From NCBI GenBank assembly GCA_903831255.1, contig CAIKWZ010000009.1:1-64000 (forward strand): 64,000 bases of DNA, read 5' to 3'. This DNA is from an uncultured Alphaproteobacteria bacterium (GTDB lineage Bacteria > Pseudomonadota > Alphaproteobacteria > Caulobacterales > Hyphomonadaceae). The notes under the pieces are model-generated. The model had not been told where the DNA came from, did no database searches, and worked only from the letters and a program-made list of their open reading frames with translations. The first letter of the stretch is position 1; each line of letters begins with the position of its first letter. The translations under genes and the position numbers were made by a program. Below, one piece after another: positions 34,350 to 42,420 of this stretch.

Positions 34350-35219
34350 TTGGCTGGACACAATTGCGCTTTTCTGGGGCTTGGAGTGATGGGCGGTCCG
34401 ATGGCCCGTCATCTGGGGGCTGCGGGTCATGAGGTGCGGGTCTGGAACCGCTCTCCTGCGCGGGCGGAGGCGTGGGCGGCCGCCGGCGGACTGGGGCGGG
34501 TCGTGTCGCTGAGCGAGGCTGTCAGAGGCGCTGAATTTGTTTTCCTCTGCCTTGGCGATGATCCCGACGTGGAGGAGGTCTTCGCCCGCATTGAGGCCGA
34601 TCTTTCTGAAGGTGCGGTTGTCGTTGACCACACGACGGGATCGGCAGGGCTTGCACGACGTCTCGAGGCCCGCTGCGCCGAGCGGGGGGCGGGCTTCATC
34701 GACGCCCCGGTTTCCGGCGGTCAGGCAGGCGCTGAGGCGGGCCGCCTCACGGTGATGTGCGGGGGAGAGGAGAGCGTCTTTCTCAGAGTGGAGCCGGTGA
34801 TGAGCGCCTACGCCCGGTCCATCACCCGGATCGGCGAAGCGGGCGCCGGACAACTGGCCAAATCTGTCAATCAGATCTGTATCGCCGGGGTTGTTCAGGG
34901 TCTTGCCGAGGGGCTTCATTTCGCCCGCCGGGCGGGCCTCGATGAGGCGCGGGTGATCGAGGCGATTTCGAAGGGTGCGGCGCAGAGCTGGCAGATGGAA
35001 AATCGCTGGAAGACCATGGTTGCCGGCGAGTTCGAGTTCGGTTTCGCGGTCGACTGGATGAGGAAGGACCTCCGGATCGCCCTCGAAGCGGCCCGCGCCA
35101 CCGGCGCGTCTGCTCCGCTTACCGCGCTGATCGATCAGTTCTACGCCGATGTGCAGGCTCAGGGGGGCGGGCGATGGGATACCTCCAGCCTCATCTCGCG
35201 CCTCAATCGCGGAGACTAA
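34350..35219 (+). CDS. NAD-binding beta-hydroxyacid dehydrogenase (HIBADH-like)
   Basis: A 289-aa enzyme of the 3-hydroxyisobutyrate dehydrogenase family. N-terminal Rossmann motif GLGVMGGPMARHL, the family signature around VVDHTTGSAGLARR/FIDAPVSGGQAGAEAG, and the catalytic lysine region GQLAKSVNQ are present. It oxidises or reduces a 3-hydroxyacid or tartronate-like substrate with NAD(P). The start is taken as TTG 34350, with AGGAG six bases upstream, because it directly follows the flavin reductase stop and gives the usual approx. 290 aa. ATG 34323 would overlap that gene. arfB follows 4 bases later. Confidence 0.88.
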   Translation: MAGHNCAFLGLGVMGGPMARHLGAAGHEVRVWNRSPARAEAWAAAGGLGRVVSLSEAVRGAEFVFLCLGDDPDVEEVFARIEADLSEGAVVVDHTTGSAGLARRLEARCAERGAGFIDAPVSGGQAGAEAGRLTVMCGGEESVFLRVEPVMSAYARSITRIGEAGAGQLAKSVNQICIAGVVQGLAEGLHFARRAGLDEARVIEAISKGAAQSWQMENRWKTMVAGEFEFGFAVDWMRKDLRIALEAARATGASAPLTALIDQFYADVQAQGGGRWDTSSLISRLNRGD

Positions 35220-35223
35220 CGTC

Positions 35224-35634
35224 GTGTCCAGCCTCATGGAGCGGATCGAGGGGGAACTTGAGGAGAAGTTTCTCACCGCCGGCGGTCCGGGCGGGCAGAA
35301 TGTCAACAAGGTCGCAACCGCGGTCCAGCTTCGTTTCAATCTGTCGCGCTCGGAGGTCTTCAGTGACGATGATCGCGAACGTCTGCTCAGGGCTCTCGCC
35401 TCCCGACTGACAGCGGCCGGAGAGCTCGTCATCTTCGTCCAGACCCATCGCTCCCAGCAGCGAAACCGGGAGGAGGCCCGTGAACGTCTCAAGGGCCTTC
35501 TGGAGGCGGCTCTGGTGCGTCGTCGGAAGCGCGTGGCGACGAAACCTACCCGCGCCTCGCGCGAACGGCGCCTGGAGGGCAAGACCCGGCGGTCGGAGGT
35601 CAAGAAGGGACGAGGTCGTGTGGCGGACGACTAG
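35224..35634 (+). CDS. arfB: Alternative ribosome-rescue factor ArfB (peptidyl-tRNA hydrolase domain)
   Basis: A 136-aa protein that frees ribosomes stalled on non-stop mRNA. The catalytic motif AGGPGGQNVNKV (GGQ) is near residue 20. The basic C-terminal tail (ALVRRRKRVATKPTRASRER...) inserts into the empty mRNA channel and is complete. The start is taken as GTG 35224 with GGAG nine bases upstream; ATG 35236 is also possible. It follows the dehydrogenase gene and is likely in the same transcript. Close in size to E. coli YaeJ. Confidence 0.93.
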   Translation: MSSLMERIEGELEEKFLTAGGPGGQNVNKVATAVQLRFNLSRSEVFSDDDRERLLRALASRLTAAGELVIFVQTHRSQQRNREEARERLKGLLEAALVRRRKRVATKPTRASRERRLEGKTRRSEVKKGRGRVADD

Positions 35635-35651
35635 CGCTCGGGGGCCTTCGC

Positions 35652-36605
35652 TCAGGCGGTAAGGCCGATTTCCCGCAGACGTTCGACGAGAAAATCCTGG
35701 GACATCAGAGGTTCAGGATATCGGTCAGGCCTGTCGGCGGTGATGCAGGAGGGGAGGGTCCGGATCATGAAATCCGGACGGAAATGAAGGAAGTAGGGTG
35801 TCGAGTAGCGGGGAAAGGCGGCGCGTTCGGGCGCTGGATTCACCACGCGATGGGATGTCGAGGGCAGCACATGGTTGGTCAGACGCTGGAGCATGTCTCC
35901 GATGTTGACCACCAGGGATCCCGGAGGCGGATTGACCGGCAGCCAGCCAAGCGTCCGATGAAGGACTTCCAGCCCTCCCTCCTCAGCCCCAAGGAGCAGG
36001 GTGATGACGTTTATGTCCTCATGGGCGCCGGCTCGAACGGATCCCTCCGGAGGCGGTGAGGGCTGGGGCGGGTAGTGGAGCATGCGCAGGATCGAGTTTC
36101 CGTCCCGGACCGGGTCGGCGAAGAATTCAGGATCGAGGGAGAGATCGCGGGCGATCGCTCTCAGAAGTTCCGCTCCCATCGCGTCGAGTGCGAGGAACAT
36201 CGCCTGCGTCGCCTCTCTCCACGCCGGAATTTCGGCGACGACAAGGTTGTCGGGCATGATCTCTGCGTAAGGATGGCCCTGCGGGAGATCGCGGCCGACA
36301 TGCCAGAACTCCTTGAGGTCGCGGGCTGTGGCGCCTTTGGCGATTTCGACGCCGAAGGCGGTGTAACCTCTTTGACCGCCGCCATTCGCGAGGATGTAGG
36401 ATCTCTTGGTTTCCTCAGGCAGGGCGAAGAACGCCTTTGCGGCTTTCAGGCCGCGATCCAGCACGCGCTCGTCGATCCCATGGTCGCTGATAACGGCGAA
36501 GCCCGTGCTGCGAAACGAGGCCCCGAGACGCTGCGCGAAGCCGCCCGGATCCTGCGCGGCAAGGGCGAAGCTGATGGGCTCGAAAGGGCGTTCCGGGACA
36601 GTCAT
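35652..36605 (-). CDS. 2-oxoglutarate/Fe(II) oxygenase, isopenicillin N synthase-like
   Basis: A 317-aa oxygenase. The N-terminal DIOX_N-like domain has GFAVISDHGIDERVLDRGLK and FFALPEETKRSY. The catalytic jelly-roll has the iron ligands HED (AGAHEDINVITLLLG) and a distal His in TSHRVVNP, with the co-substrate arginine in RYSTPYFLHF. It hydroxylates or oxidises a small molecule; the substrate is not readable. It stands alone, convergent with arfB (17 bases apart) and followed on the 5' side by a 596-base gap. Confidence 0.9.
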   Translation of the reverse strand: MTVPERPFEPISFALAAQDPGGFAQRLGASFRSTGFAVISDHGIDERVLDRGLKAAKAFFALPEETKRSYILANGGGQRGYTAFGVEIAKGATARDLKEFWHVGRDLPQGHPYAEIMPDNLVVAEIPAWREATQAMFLALDAMGAELLRAIARDLSLDPEFFADPVRDGNSILRMLHYPPQPSPPPEGSVRAGAHEDINVITLLLGAEEGGLEVLHRTLGWLPVNPPPGSLVVNIGDMLQRLTNHVLPSTSHRVVNPAPERAAFPRYSTPYFLHFRPDFMIRTLPSCITADRPDRYPEPLMSQDFLVERLREIGLTA

Positions 36606-37201
36606 TGGTGTTGGGGTCCTTGCCGTCAGCCGCGTCCATGCGATTGCCGACGTTGTTCATTCCGCATTCTGGCGCCGCTTTGCGCGTTTCGCCATACCAA
36701 CTCAGCCGAAGCGGGCCCATTCTGTTCTCCGGAGCGTCTTTTAAGGGGAGGGGAGCGTCTCGCTGCTGTCAGTATTCTCAGGGCCCGGCCTCTTAAGGCC
36801 AACGACATCAGGGTCTGAAGATGCGAGTTTATCAGGCCCCCTTGTTCGCCGGTTTCGTTGGCGCGATCGACACAATACGTTTTCTCGACCTCCTGACGGC
36901 CTCTGTGATCGTCCCTGGTCCGCGCGACCGTCGCCTTTCCGCTCCAGGCAGATGGCTTGGCGCCCCGGGGCGTGCGTCCTGGTCATATTTGATTCATCAA
37001 GCAACAACACATGATTCAGACACGTGAATTTCTGTATACTCAAATAAATCTCAAATTAATAACAAAACTTGTCTGTATTAACTACAACGCAAAGCTTGTT
37101 CTATTGAGTGGTTCTGTCGCGAGTATTGCGATGAGCGTGATGAGGCGGCGATCCCGGAGACAATCCGCCGGGGGCCGTTTCTCCAGCAAAGGACTGCCGG
37201 A
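36606..37201. other. 596-base gap with an AT-rich block
   Basis: No convincing gene. It must hold the 2OG oxygenase promoter on the left and that of the Sel1 gene on the right. A GGCCT/AGGCC hairpin (36787-36800) is present. The stretch 37021-37080 has only 15 G/C in 60 bases, in striking contrast with the surrounding G+C-rich DNA. No CtrA, IHF or DnaA site could be identified with confidence. Confidence 0.5.
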
Positions 37202-37474
37202 ATGGCGTATTCTGAAATTCTTCTCGAGGCTCCCGAGGCGGGTCTGACCCGCGAGGCGCCAGCCGAAGAACTCTATCGGGTGGGCCTCATCTACTCCACC
37301 GGGATGGGCGTTTCGGTTGATTATCTCGCCGCGCACAAATGGTTCAATCTCGCCGCTGCTCTGGGGCATGACGAGGCCAAGGTCTGTCGGCAGGAAATGG
37401 CTGATTACCTCTCCCCGATCGAAATCGTCAAAGCCCAGCGCTCGGCCCGCGAGTGGCTGCGTCAGGCGAACTGA
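37202..37474 (+). CDS. Small Sel1-repeat protein
   Basis: A 90-aa protein carrying essentially one Sel1-like repeat: ELYRVGLIYSTGMGVSVDYL AAHKWFNLAAALGHDEA (Gly-Leu/Tyr, tetratricopeptide-like spacing). Sel1 repeats are helical scaffolds for protein binding, so the protein may be an adaptor. AAAGGA precedes the ATG. Its 3' end overlaps the convergent racemase gene by 13 bases. The AT-rich block lies just upstream. Confidence 0.75.
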   Translation: MAYSEILLEAPEAGLTREAPAEELYRVGLIYSTGMGVSVDYLAAHKWFNLAAALGHDEAKVCRQEMADYLSPIEIVKAQRSAREWLRQAN

Positions 37475-38190
37475 TCAGACTTTCTCAGTGCGCCGCCGGC
37501 CACGATGATCACGCGCTCGACGAGCGCATCGGTGGAGCTGATCAGGGGGACGGGCGCGTCGCGGCTGTGCAGGACAAGCGGTATTTCCGTACACCCCGCT
37601 ATGATCGCTTCGGCTCCCTGGAGGGTCAGCTCCTGAACTGCGGCCCGCATCCGGCGTGCCGGCTCATCACCCGCCTCTCCCGCCTTGATGGCGTTTATGG
37701 CGGTCATAAATGAGGCCTGAGCGCCTCCCTCGAGGATGACCGCGCTGCGCCCTCCGGCGGCAAGACTCTTCTGATAAAGCTCCGCCTCAAGACATGCGTC
37801 GACCGCGAGGACCCCGACGGTCCGCGCCTGAGGACAACGTCGAGACGTTTCCTCGAGGGTTGCATCGATCATGCTCAAAAATGGACGTCGGATCGCCGCC
37901 CGGATGTCCCGCTCATAAGCGTGCGCAGTGTTGCAGGCCATGCAGAGAATTTCTGCTCCTGCGCTTTCCAGGCGCTGCGCCGATGCGGCCAGATCCGGCG
38001 CTGGGGAGGGACCTCCTCCCTTTCGCGCGGCGTTGCGATCCGGGATGAGAGGATTGTTGTCGATGATGATGTGGAGATGATCCTGATCGCGCCGGGCTTC
38101 GGTCCGGCTGACGAGACGAAAGAAGAAGTCGGCTGTCGCAGCCGGGCCGAGGCCGCCTATGACGCCGACAGTCCTGCGCGAGGCCGACAT
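37462..38190 (-). CDS. Aspartate/glutamate racemase family protein
   Basis: A 242-aa cofactor-independent racemase. The two catalytic cysteines are in CMACNTAHAY and IIAGCTEIPLV, and the N-terminal RTVGVIGGLGPAATADFF motif is typical. It interconverts D and L aspartate or glutamate, supplying D-amino acids. It begins one base inside the stop of the D-cysteine desulfhydrase gene (TGATG) and is thus co-translated with another D-amino-acid enzyme. The exact substrate is inferred from family only. Confidence 0.9.
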   Translation of the reverse strand: MSASRRTVGVIGGLGPAATADFFFRLVSRTEARRDQDHLHIIIDNNPLIPDRNAARKGGGPSPAPDLAASAQRLESAGAEILCMACNTAHAYERDIRAAIRRPFLSMIDATLEETSRRCPQARTVGVLAVDACLEAELYQKSLAAGGRSAVILEGGAQASFMTAINAIKAGEAGDEPARRMRAAVQELTLQGAEAIIAGCTEIPLVLHSRDAPVPLISSTDALVERVIIVAGGALRKSDQFA

Positions 38191-39185
38191 CAGGATGCCA
38201 GTGTGGACTGGTAGGCGAACAGGGAGGGCGCCCCTCCGGTATGGACGAAGAGCACTCTGTCCGTTTTTGAAAACCGTCCCTGACGGATCAGGCCCAGCAG
38301 TCCGGCCGCGGCCTTGCCGGTGTAGACCGGATCTAGAAGTATTCCTTCGGTGCGTGCAAAAAGCTTCACCGCCTCGATCATTTCGTCCGTGGGGAGGGAG
38401 TATCCCGGACCAACCCAGTCGCCGAGAGCCTCAACAGCCGACGCCGTCGGGGCTGGCAGGCCAAGAGCTGCGGCGGTGTCTGCCGCCAGTCGAAGAACAT
38501 TGGCTTCCTGTTCGGCCCGAGGGCGGCGGACATTGATGCCGATGAGAGGCGTTCCCGCCTGCGCGCCGGTCAGTCCGACGAGAAGGCCCGCATGAGTGCC
38601 TGCGCTTCCGCTTGCTGTGACGATCGCATCGAAGGCGAGGGTCTGCTCCATGCACTGGGCGAGGATTTCCCGCGCGCAGACGACATATCCAAGGGCTCCC
38701 AGGGGCGTCGATCCCCCGCCCGGAATGATGTAGGCCCGGCGGCCCTCCGTGATGAGGTCGGCGGCCAGTTTGTCCATCTCCCCGCCGAGATCGGCTCCGC
38801 CTTCGACGACCCGGATCGCCTCGGCGCCGAGCAGATCGAAGAGGAAATTGTTGCCTGAAGCGTCGGGTCGATAGCTTCCAGGTACGCGCTGTTCGAGCAC
38901 AAGGCGGCATTTCAGGCCTTCGGCCGCGGCGGCTGCGAGGGTCAGGCGGCAATGATTGGACTGAACCGCTCCCACGGTGACGAGGGTATCTGCGCCCGAG
39001 GCCAGTGCGTCTGCGACCAGAAACTCCAGCTTGCGTGTCTTGTTTCCACCGCCGGCGAGGCCCGTGAGATCGTCCCGCTTGATCCAGATTTCCGGTCCGC
39101 CGAGGTGGGCGCTCAGGCGAGACAGGGGATGGATCGGCGTCGGGGCGGGTGTGTAGCGGCGCCGGGGGAAGCGAGCCAGTTTCAT
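38190..39185 (-). CDS. dcyD: D-cysteine desulfhydrase (PLP, ACC deaminase family)
   Basis: A 331-aa fold-type II PLP enzyme that breaks D-cysteine into pyruvate, ammonia and sulfide. The PLP lysine is in IKRDDLTGLAGGGNKTRKLEF, the serine region in VGAVQSNHCRLT, and the phosphate cup in IIPGGGSTPLGALGY. The start at 39185 (MKLARFPRRRYTPAPTPIHP) matches family N-termini. The symbol is by family; ACC deaminase activity cannot be excluded. It is the first gene of a two-gene run with the racemase. Confidence 0.85.
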   Translation of the reverse strand: MKLARFPRRRYTPAPTPIHPLSRLSAHLGGPEIWIKRDDLTGLAGGGNKTRKLEFLVADALASGADTLVTVGAVQSNHCRLTLAAAAAEGLKCRLVLEQRVPGSYRPDASGNNFLFDLLGAEAIRVVEGGADLGGEMDKLAADLITEGRRAYIIPGGGSTPLGALGYVVCAREILAQCMEQTLAFDAIVTASGSAGTHAGLLVGLTGAQAGTPLIGINVRRPRAEQEANVLRLAADTAAALGLPAPTASAVEALGDWVGPGYSLPTDEMIEAVKLFARTEGILLDPVYTGKAAAGLLGLIRQGRFSKTDRVLFVHTGGAPSLFAYQSTLAS

Positions 39186-39351
39186 GCAGAACCTGTCAGG
39201 AGAGGATGTCGAAGGGACGGGAGCCACCTTGCGCCCATAAAAGCCCGATTCACAATGGATAATCGCTTGTTAACGGCCATGGGCGAAGTGTGATTCTGAG
39301 TGCGACTCGCCTGATCCTGCGGGTCGCTGAGGTCAGCGGAAGAGGCGGCGT

Positions 39352-40800
39352 GTGAAGGGCTCGGCGTCAGGCATGGAGGAGCCCTTCGCACAACTTCGGC
39401 GAGGGGCTGTCGGCCTTGAAGTCCTGCTTCAACTTTGGCGCTCCAAGTGGTTGATTTTGCTTCTTTTCATGCCGCCATTCGTGGTCTCGGCAGCGGTCGT
39501 CATGACGACCCCTTCGCCTTATGTCGCCACGGTCTCGCTGCTCATCGCGCCCGAGCCGGGTCGGGGATATGATCTGCTCGTGGGCATGCGGGGCGCCGGC
39601 GCAGTCGTCGCGCAGGAAGATCTTGTCAACGCTGAGCGGGATCTGGCCCTGTCGGAGGGCGTCCTTGCGGCGCTCAAGGAGACCGTCGGCGTCGGGCGTC
39701 TGGATCCGGGTCTCGCCACCCAGATGCTCGCTTCCAATCCTCAGGCGAAGGGCCTGCTTGAGCGTCGGGCCCTGGATGGGCTTGCCCGTTCTCTGGGTGC
39801 GGAGGCGGAAAAGGGGTCCTCGGTTCTCCATCTCAGCGTTCGCCATGCCGATCGCGGCGCCGCCCGCGATATTCTGGCCGCATGGCTCAAAGTCTATCTC
39901 GCTGCTCGCGACGGCGCCCTGGAGGCGGACGAGGCGGGCGGGGCTTCTCCTCTCCTCGAGCAAAGGCGTGCGGTTGAGGGGCGCCTGAAGGAGGCCGAGG
40001 CGGCGATCGCCGGCGTTCTCGCCGGGCGCGGGCTCTCCGATCTTGTCGCTGAACGCGAACGTCTGCAGGCCCTTGACGTGTCGCTTGCCCGGGAAACATC
40101 GCTCGTCGAGGCGGATATTCGGCAGGAGGAGGCGAGGGCGGCGGCTCTTGGGCGTCAGATGGCGTCGACGCCTTCGATGACGGAACTTTTTGCGGAGGCG
40201 CCAGTCTTCGTTCCTCCAGGGGGCGGGCTGGAGCCAGCTCTCGGATCCGCCGGAGCCGATCTTGACGCGAGGGTGTCCCGACTGGAGCAGGCGGTCGCCT
40301 CCCGAGGCTCGGGCGCGGTTCGGCGAATCGGACCCAATCCCCTCTATCAGGATATGGCGAAGGATGCGGCCCGAACCCGACAGACCCTTGCCGCCCTGCG
40401 GGCCCGTTCTGAGGATCTCGCCCGTCAGAGGCGTGAGACGGATGCCCGGCTCGCGGAGGTCGCCGCCGCTGCGCCTGATTATGATGTTCTCGCGCGCGAT
40501 CGTGACGCGCTGCGGCGAACCGCCGACGAGCTGGCCTCGGTCGAAGAGGCGAGGCGAGCGTCCCGGGACGTCTCCGCCCGGCAGGCCGGGCGCCAGGCGA
40601 CCTCCGAACGTATTCGTTTGTCGGGAGGCGGCGCCTCCCGGCGATGGGGGTTAATGGTCGGGACGCTCCTCTCCGCAGGCTTCGCTCTTGGGACCGGGAT
40701 CATCCTCTCCATGTTCCGGCGAGGTCTTCCATCCGCCAGCGCGTTGTCGAGACGGACTGGACTTTCTGTCATCGGCGCCGTGAGCGAGCGTCGCTCATGA
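39352..40800 (+). CDS. Chain-length determinant (Wzz/GumC-like), HfsA-like
   Basis: A 482-aa inner-membrane polysaccharide co-polymerase without a kinase domain. TM1 (WLILLLFMPPFVVSAAVVM, near residue 33) is followed by a Wzz-like domain with TPSPYVATVSLLIAPEPG. A long Ala/Arg-rich coiled coil (about residues 205-420) and TM2 (MVGTLLSAGFALGTGIILSM) complete it. It regulates chain length or opens the export channel together with the separate cytoplasmic partner encoded next. GTG start; ATG 39373 is possible. The split two-gene architecture resembles hfsA-hfsB of holdfast clusters; this is inference. It overlaps the next gene as ATGA. Confidence 0.82.
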   Translation: MKGSASGMEEPFAQLRRGAVGLEVLLQLWRSKWLILLLFMPPFVVSAAVVMTTPSPYVATVSLLIAPEPGRGYDLLVGMRGAGAVVAQEDLVNAERDLALSEGVLAALKETVGVGRLDPGLATQMLASNPQAKGLLERRALDGLARSLGAEAEKGSSVLHLSVRHADRGAARDILAAWLKVYLAARDGALEADEAGGASPLLEQRRAVEGRLKEAEAAIAGVLAGRGLSDLVAERERLQALDVSLARETSLVEADIRQEEARAAALGRQMASTPSMTELFAEAPVFVPPGGGLEPALGSAGADLDARVSRLEQAVASRGSGAVRRIGPNPLYQDMAKDAARTRQTLAALRARSEDLARQRRETDARLAEVAAAAPDYDVLARDRDALRRTADELASVEEARRASRDVSARQAGRQATSERIRLSGGGASRRWGLMVGTLLSAGFALGTGIILSMFRRGLPSASALSRRTGLSVIGAVSERRS

Positions 40801-41489
40801 TTCTTCCTGACCATGAGGCCCGTCTCATCCTCGCTCGTCTTCGGCGCCAGCTTGGGGCTGACGCCGGAGGGACGGTGATGGTCGTCTCGGCCCGGTCCGG
40901 AGAAGGCGTGTCCACCCTTTCGGCTTCTCTGGCCCTCAGGGCTGGGGAGGAAGCTCGTCGTCCTGTCTGGCTGCTGGATCTCGAATTTGGGGCCAATCGC
41001 ATGTTCGAGCGCTTCTCGAGTGGCGAACTCGCCCGTCGGCTGGGTCCTCTCGGGCCTCCCTATTCGGCCTCCCTGCGGACGGAGCCGCCGTTCCGACTGA
41101 GCCCTGAACCGTCCCATCCCCCAGCGGGAGCGTTCACGGCGCATCGTGTCGGCGACACCCGGGTCATGGTCACCCGCTTCGATCATGGGGTCCTTGAGCG
41201 TGGCGTCGTCGTCCGGGTCGCACCGAGGCCGGCCTACTGGGAGGCTGTCCGCGCTGCGACGGATTTCACGGTTGTGGATGCACCTGCCCTGGAGACCTCG
41301 GACGCCTCTCTTGTCGTCGCCCGCGATGTGGATGCGTGCCTCATCGTGGTTCAGGCGGACCGGACGGACGCCCGTATGGTCAAGCTGGCCGCCTCGCGGC
41401 TGCGCGAGGCGGGAGGACGGGTCGTCGGGGCTGTCCTTAATCGGCGTCGCGAGGACGCCGCCCGGATCGATCGTCTGGCGTTCACTTGA
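40797..41489 (+). CDS. CpsD/HfsB-like P-loop protein with altered Walker A
   Basis: A 230-aa BY-kinase-like cytoplasmic protein from the ATG that overlaps the upstream stop. The nucleotide-binding loop reads VVSARSGEGVSTLSAS, with Val 38 where the invariant lysine of GEGKST is expected. A' region LLDLEFGANRMF and Walker B-like FTVVDAPAL remain. There is no C-terminal tyrosine cluster. It is therefore unlikely to be an active autokinase and may be a structural partner of the co-polymerase. Such degenerate loops also occur in HfsB-type proteins as I recall. Confidence 0.82.
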   Translation: MILPDHEARLILARLRRQLGADAGGTVMVVSARSGEGVSTLSASLALRAGEEARRPVWLLDLEFGANRMFERFSSGELARRLGPLGPPYSASLRTEPPFRLSPEPSHPPAGAFTAHRVGDTRVMVTRFDHGVLERGVVVRVAPRPAYWEAVRAATDFTVVDAPALETSDASLVVARDVDACLIVVQADRTDARMVKLAASRLREAGGRVVGAVLNRRREDAARIDRLAFT

Positions 41490-41510
41490 TGAACTCCTCG
41501 AAGTCACATG

Positions 41511-41552
41511 AAGATCGACGTTCAGAGGATTGATTTTGCGATCTTTTCTTTA
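41511..41552 (+). terminator. Possible terminator after second polysaccharide pair
   Basis: AAGATCG and CGATCTT pair across a 21-base loop, followed by TTCTTTA. The long loop makes it less certain. It runs into the end of the convergent redoxin gene. Confidence 0.4.
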
Positions 41553-42221
41553 TCCCGCCCGGGTCTGCAGACGGGCGTGCTCCGGCTCTACGAAATTGAT
41601 GATGCAGCCGTCCGCTTCCTGACGAATCAGGGGAACATCCGCCCCAGAGAGCACCGCGTTCAGCACGTCCGAGACATAGTTGGTGTCTGCGGCCGCTTTT
41701 TCCCGACCGTAGGTGAGCCGATCATTGAGCGGTCCGTGATAGACGATCGTCCAAGTTGCCGGGTCTACCACGAAGACTTCCGCCGTGCGCACCGCGCCCA
41801 GCTTTCGACCCACTGACTGGTCGGCATCTTTGAGTATCGGAAGGTTGAGTTCGAAATTCGTCGCCTCGGCGGCGATCAGTTCAGGGGTATCCTGAATGTT
41901 GGAGTTGATCATCATGAAGGCGACGTTGCGGTCCGCAAACTCCGCCTGAACCGCCTTGAGATCAGGGGTCATCTTCTGAACGATCGGGCAGCCGACGCCC
42001 TGCATGACGAGGACGATCGCTTTCGCATCGGTCATTGCATAGAGCTCCTTCACGGCGCCGGTCTGGTCGGTCAGCCTGAAGTTGTCGATGAGGGTGGGCG
42101 CCGGAGCGGCGGATTCGATCGAGTTTTCCGCCTCGCTGACGGCGGGAGGCGAGGGGGGAGAACATCCCGCTATCGTCAGAGCCACGGTCAGAAGGCTTGC
42201 AGCGAGGGGGCGGCGAAGCAT
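41550..42221 (-). CDS. Thioredoxin-like redoxin lipoprotein
   Basis: A 223-aa protein with a signal sequence ending at a lipobox cysteine (LTIAGC, about residue 20) and a thioredoxin-fold AhpC/TSA-like domain. A single cysteine occurs in MQGVGCPIVQKM, and a motif INSNIQDTPELIAAEA follows. A C-terminal DGCIINF tail provides another cysteine. The protein could be a membrane-tethered thiol/peroxide reductase or an electron-transfer partner. It lies alone between a terminator and the convergent HfsB-like gene. The family is clear; the job is not. Confidence 0.82.
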   Translation of the reverse strand: MLRRPLAASLLTVALTIAGCSPPSPPAVSEAENSIESAAPAPTLIDNFRLTDQTGAVKELYAMTDAKAIVLVMQGVGCPIVQKMTPDLKAVQAEFADRNVAFMMINSNIQDTPELIAAEATNFELNLPILKDADQSVGRKLGAVRTAEVFVVDPATWTIVYHGPLNDRLTYGREKAAADTNYVSDVLNAVLSGADVPLIRQEADGCIINFVEPEHARLQTRAG

Positions 42222-42356
42222 GAGCGGTGTCCTTCTCTAAGACAGTGCGACCACTTCAAACCTATCTGCTGGATTTCAAGGCCGTCAAATGCTCCGGCTC
42301 ATTTCTGAGGCTCGTCTCTGTTCAGATCCGTGTGAACGGCCTTCTTTCCGACAGAT

Positions 42357-42386
42357 AAACGAAACCAGGCGGCCCGAGGGCCGCCT
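42357..42386 (-). terminator. Terminator after first tandem TonB receptor
   Basis: On the minus strand AGGCGGCC and GGCCGCCT (42367-42386) form an 8-bp stem with a 4-base loop, followed by a T-rich TTTCGTTT. It lies 34 bases after the receptor stop codon. Confidence 0.75.
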
Positions 42387-42420
42387 GTCTCGTTTATCCC
42401 TGATGATAGGGCTCTGACTA

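Noticed and set aside
36821-37027. Short plus-strand frame (68 codons) in the 596-base gap
   Set aside because: It has no good RBS and low-complexity Arg/Pro sequence in its second half, and runs into the AT-rich block.
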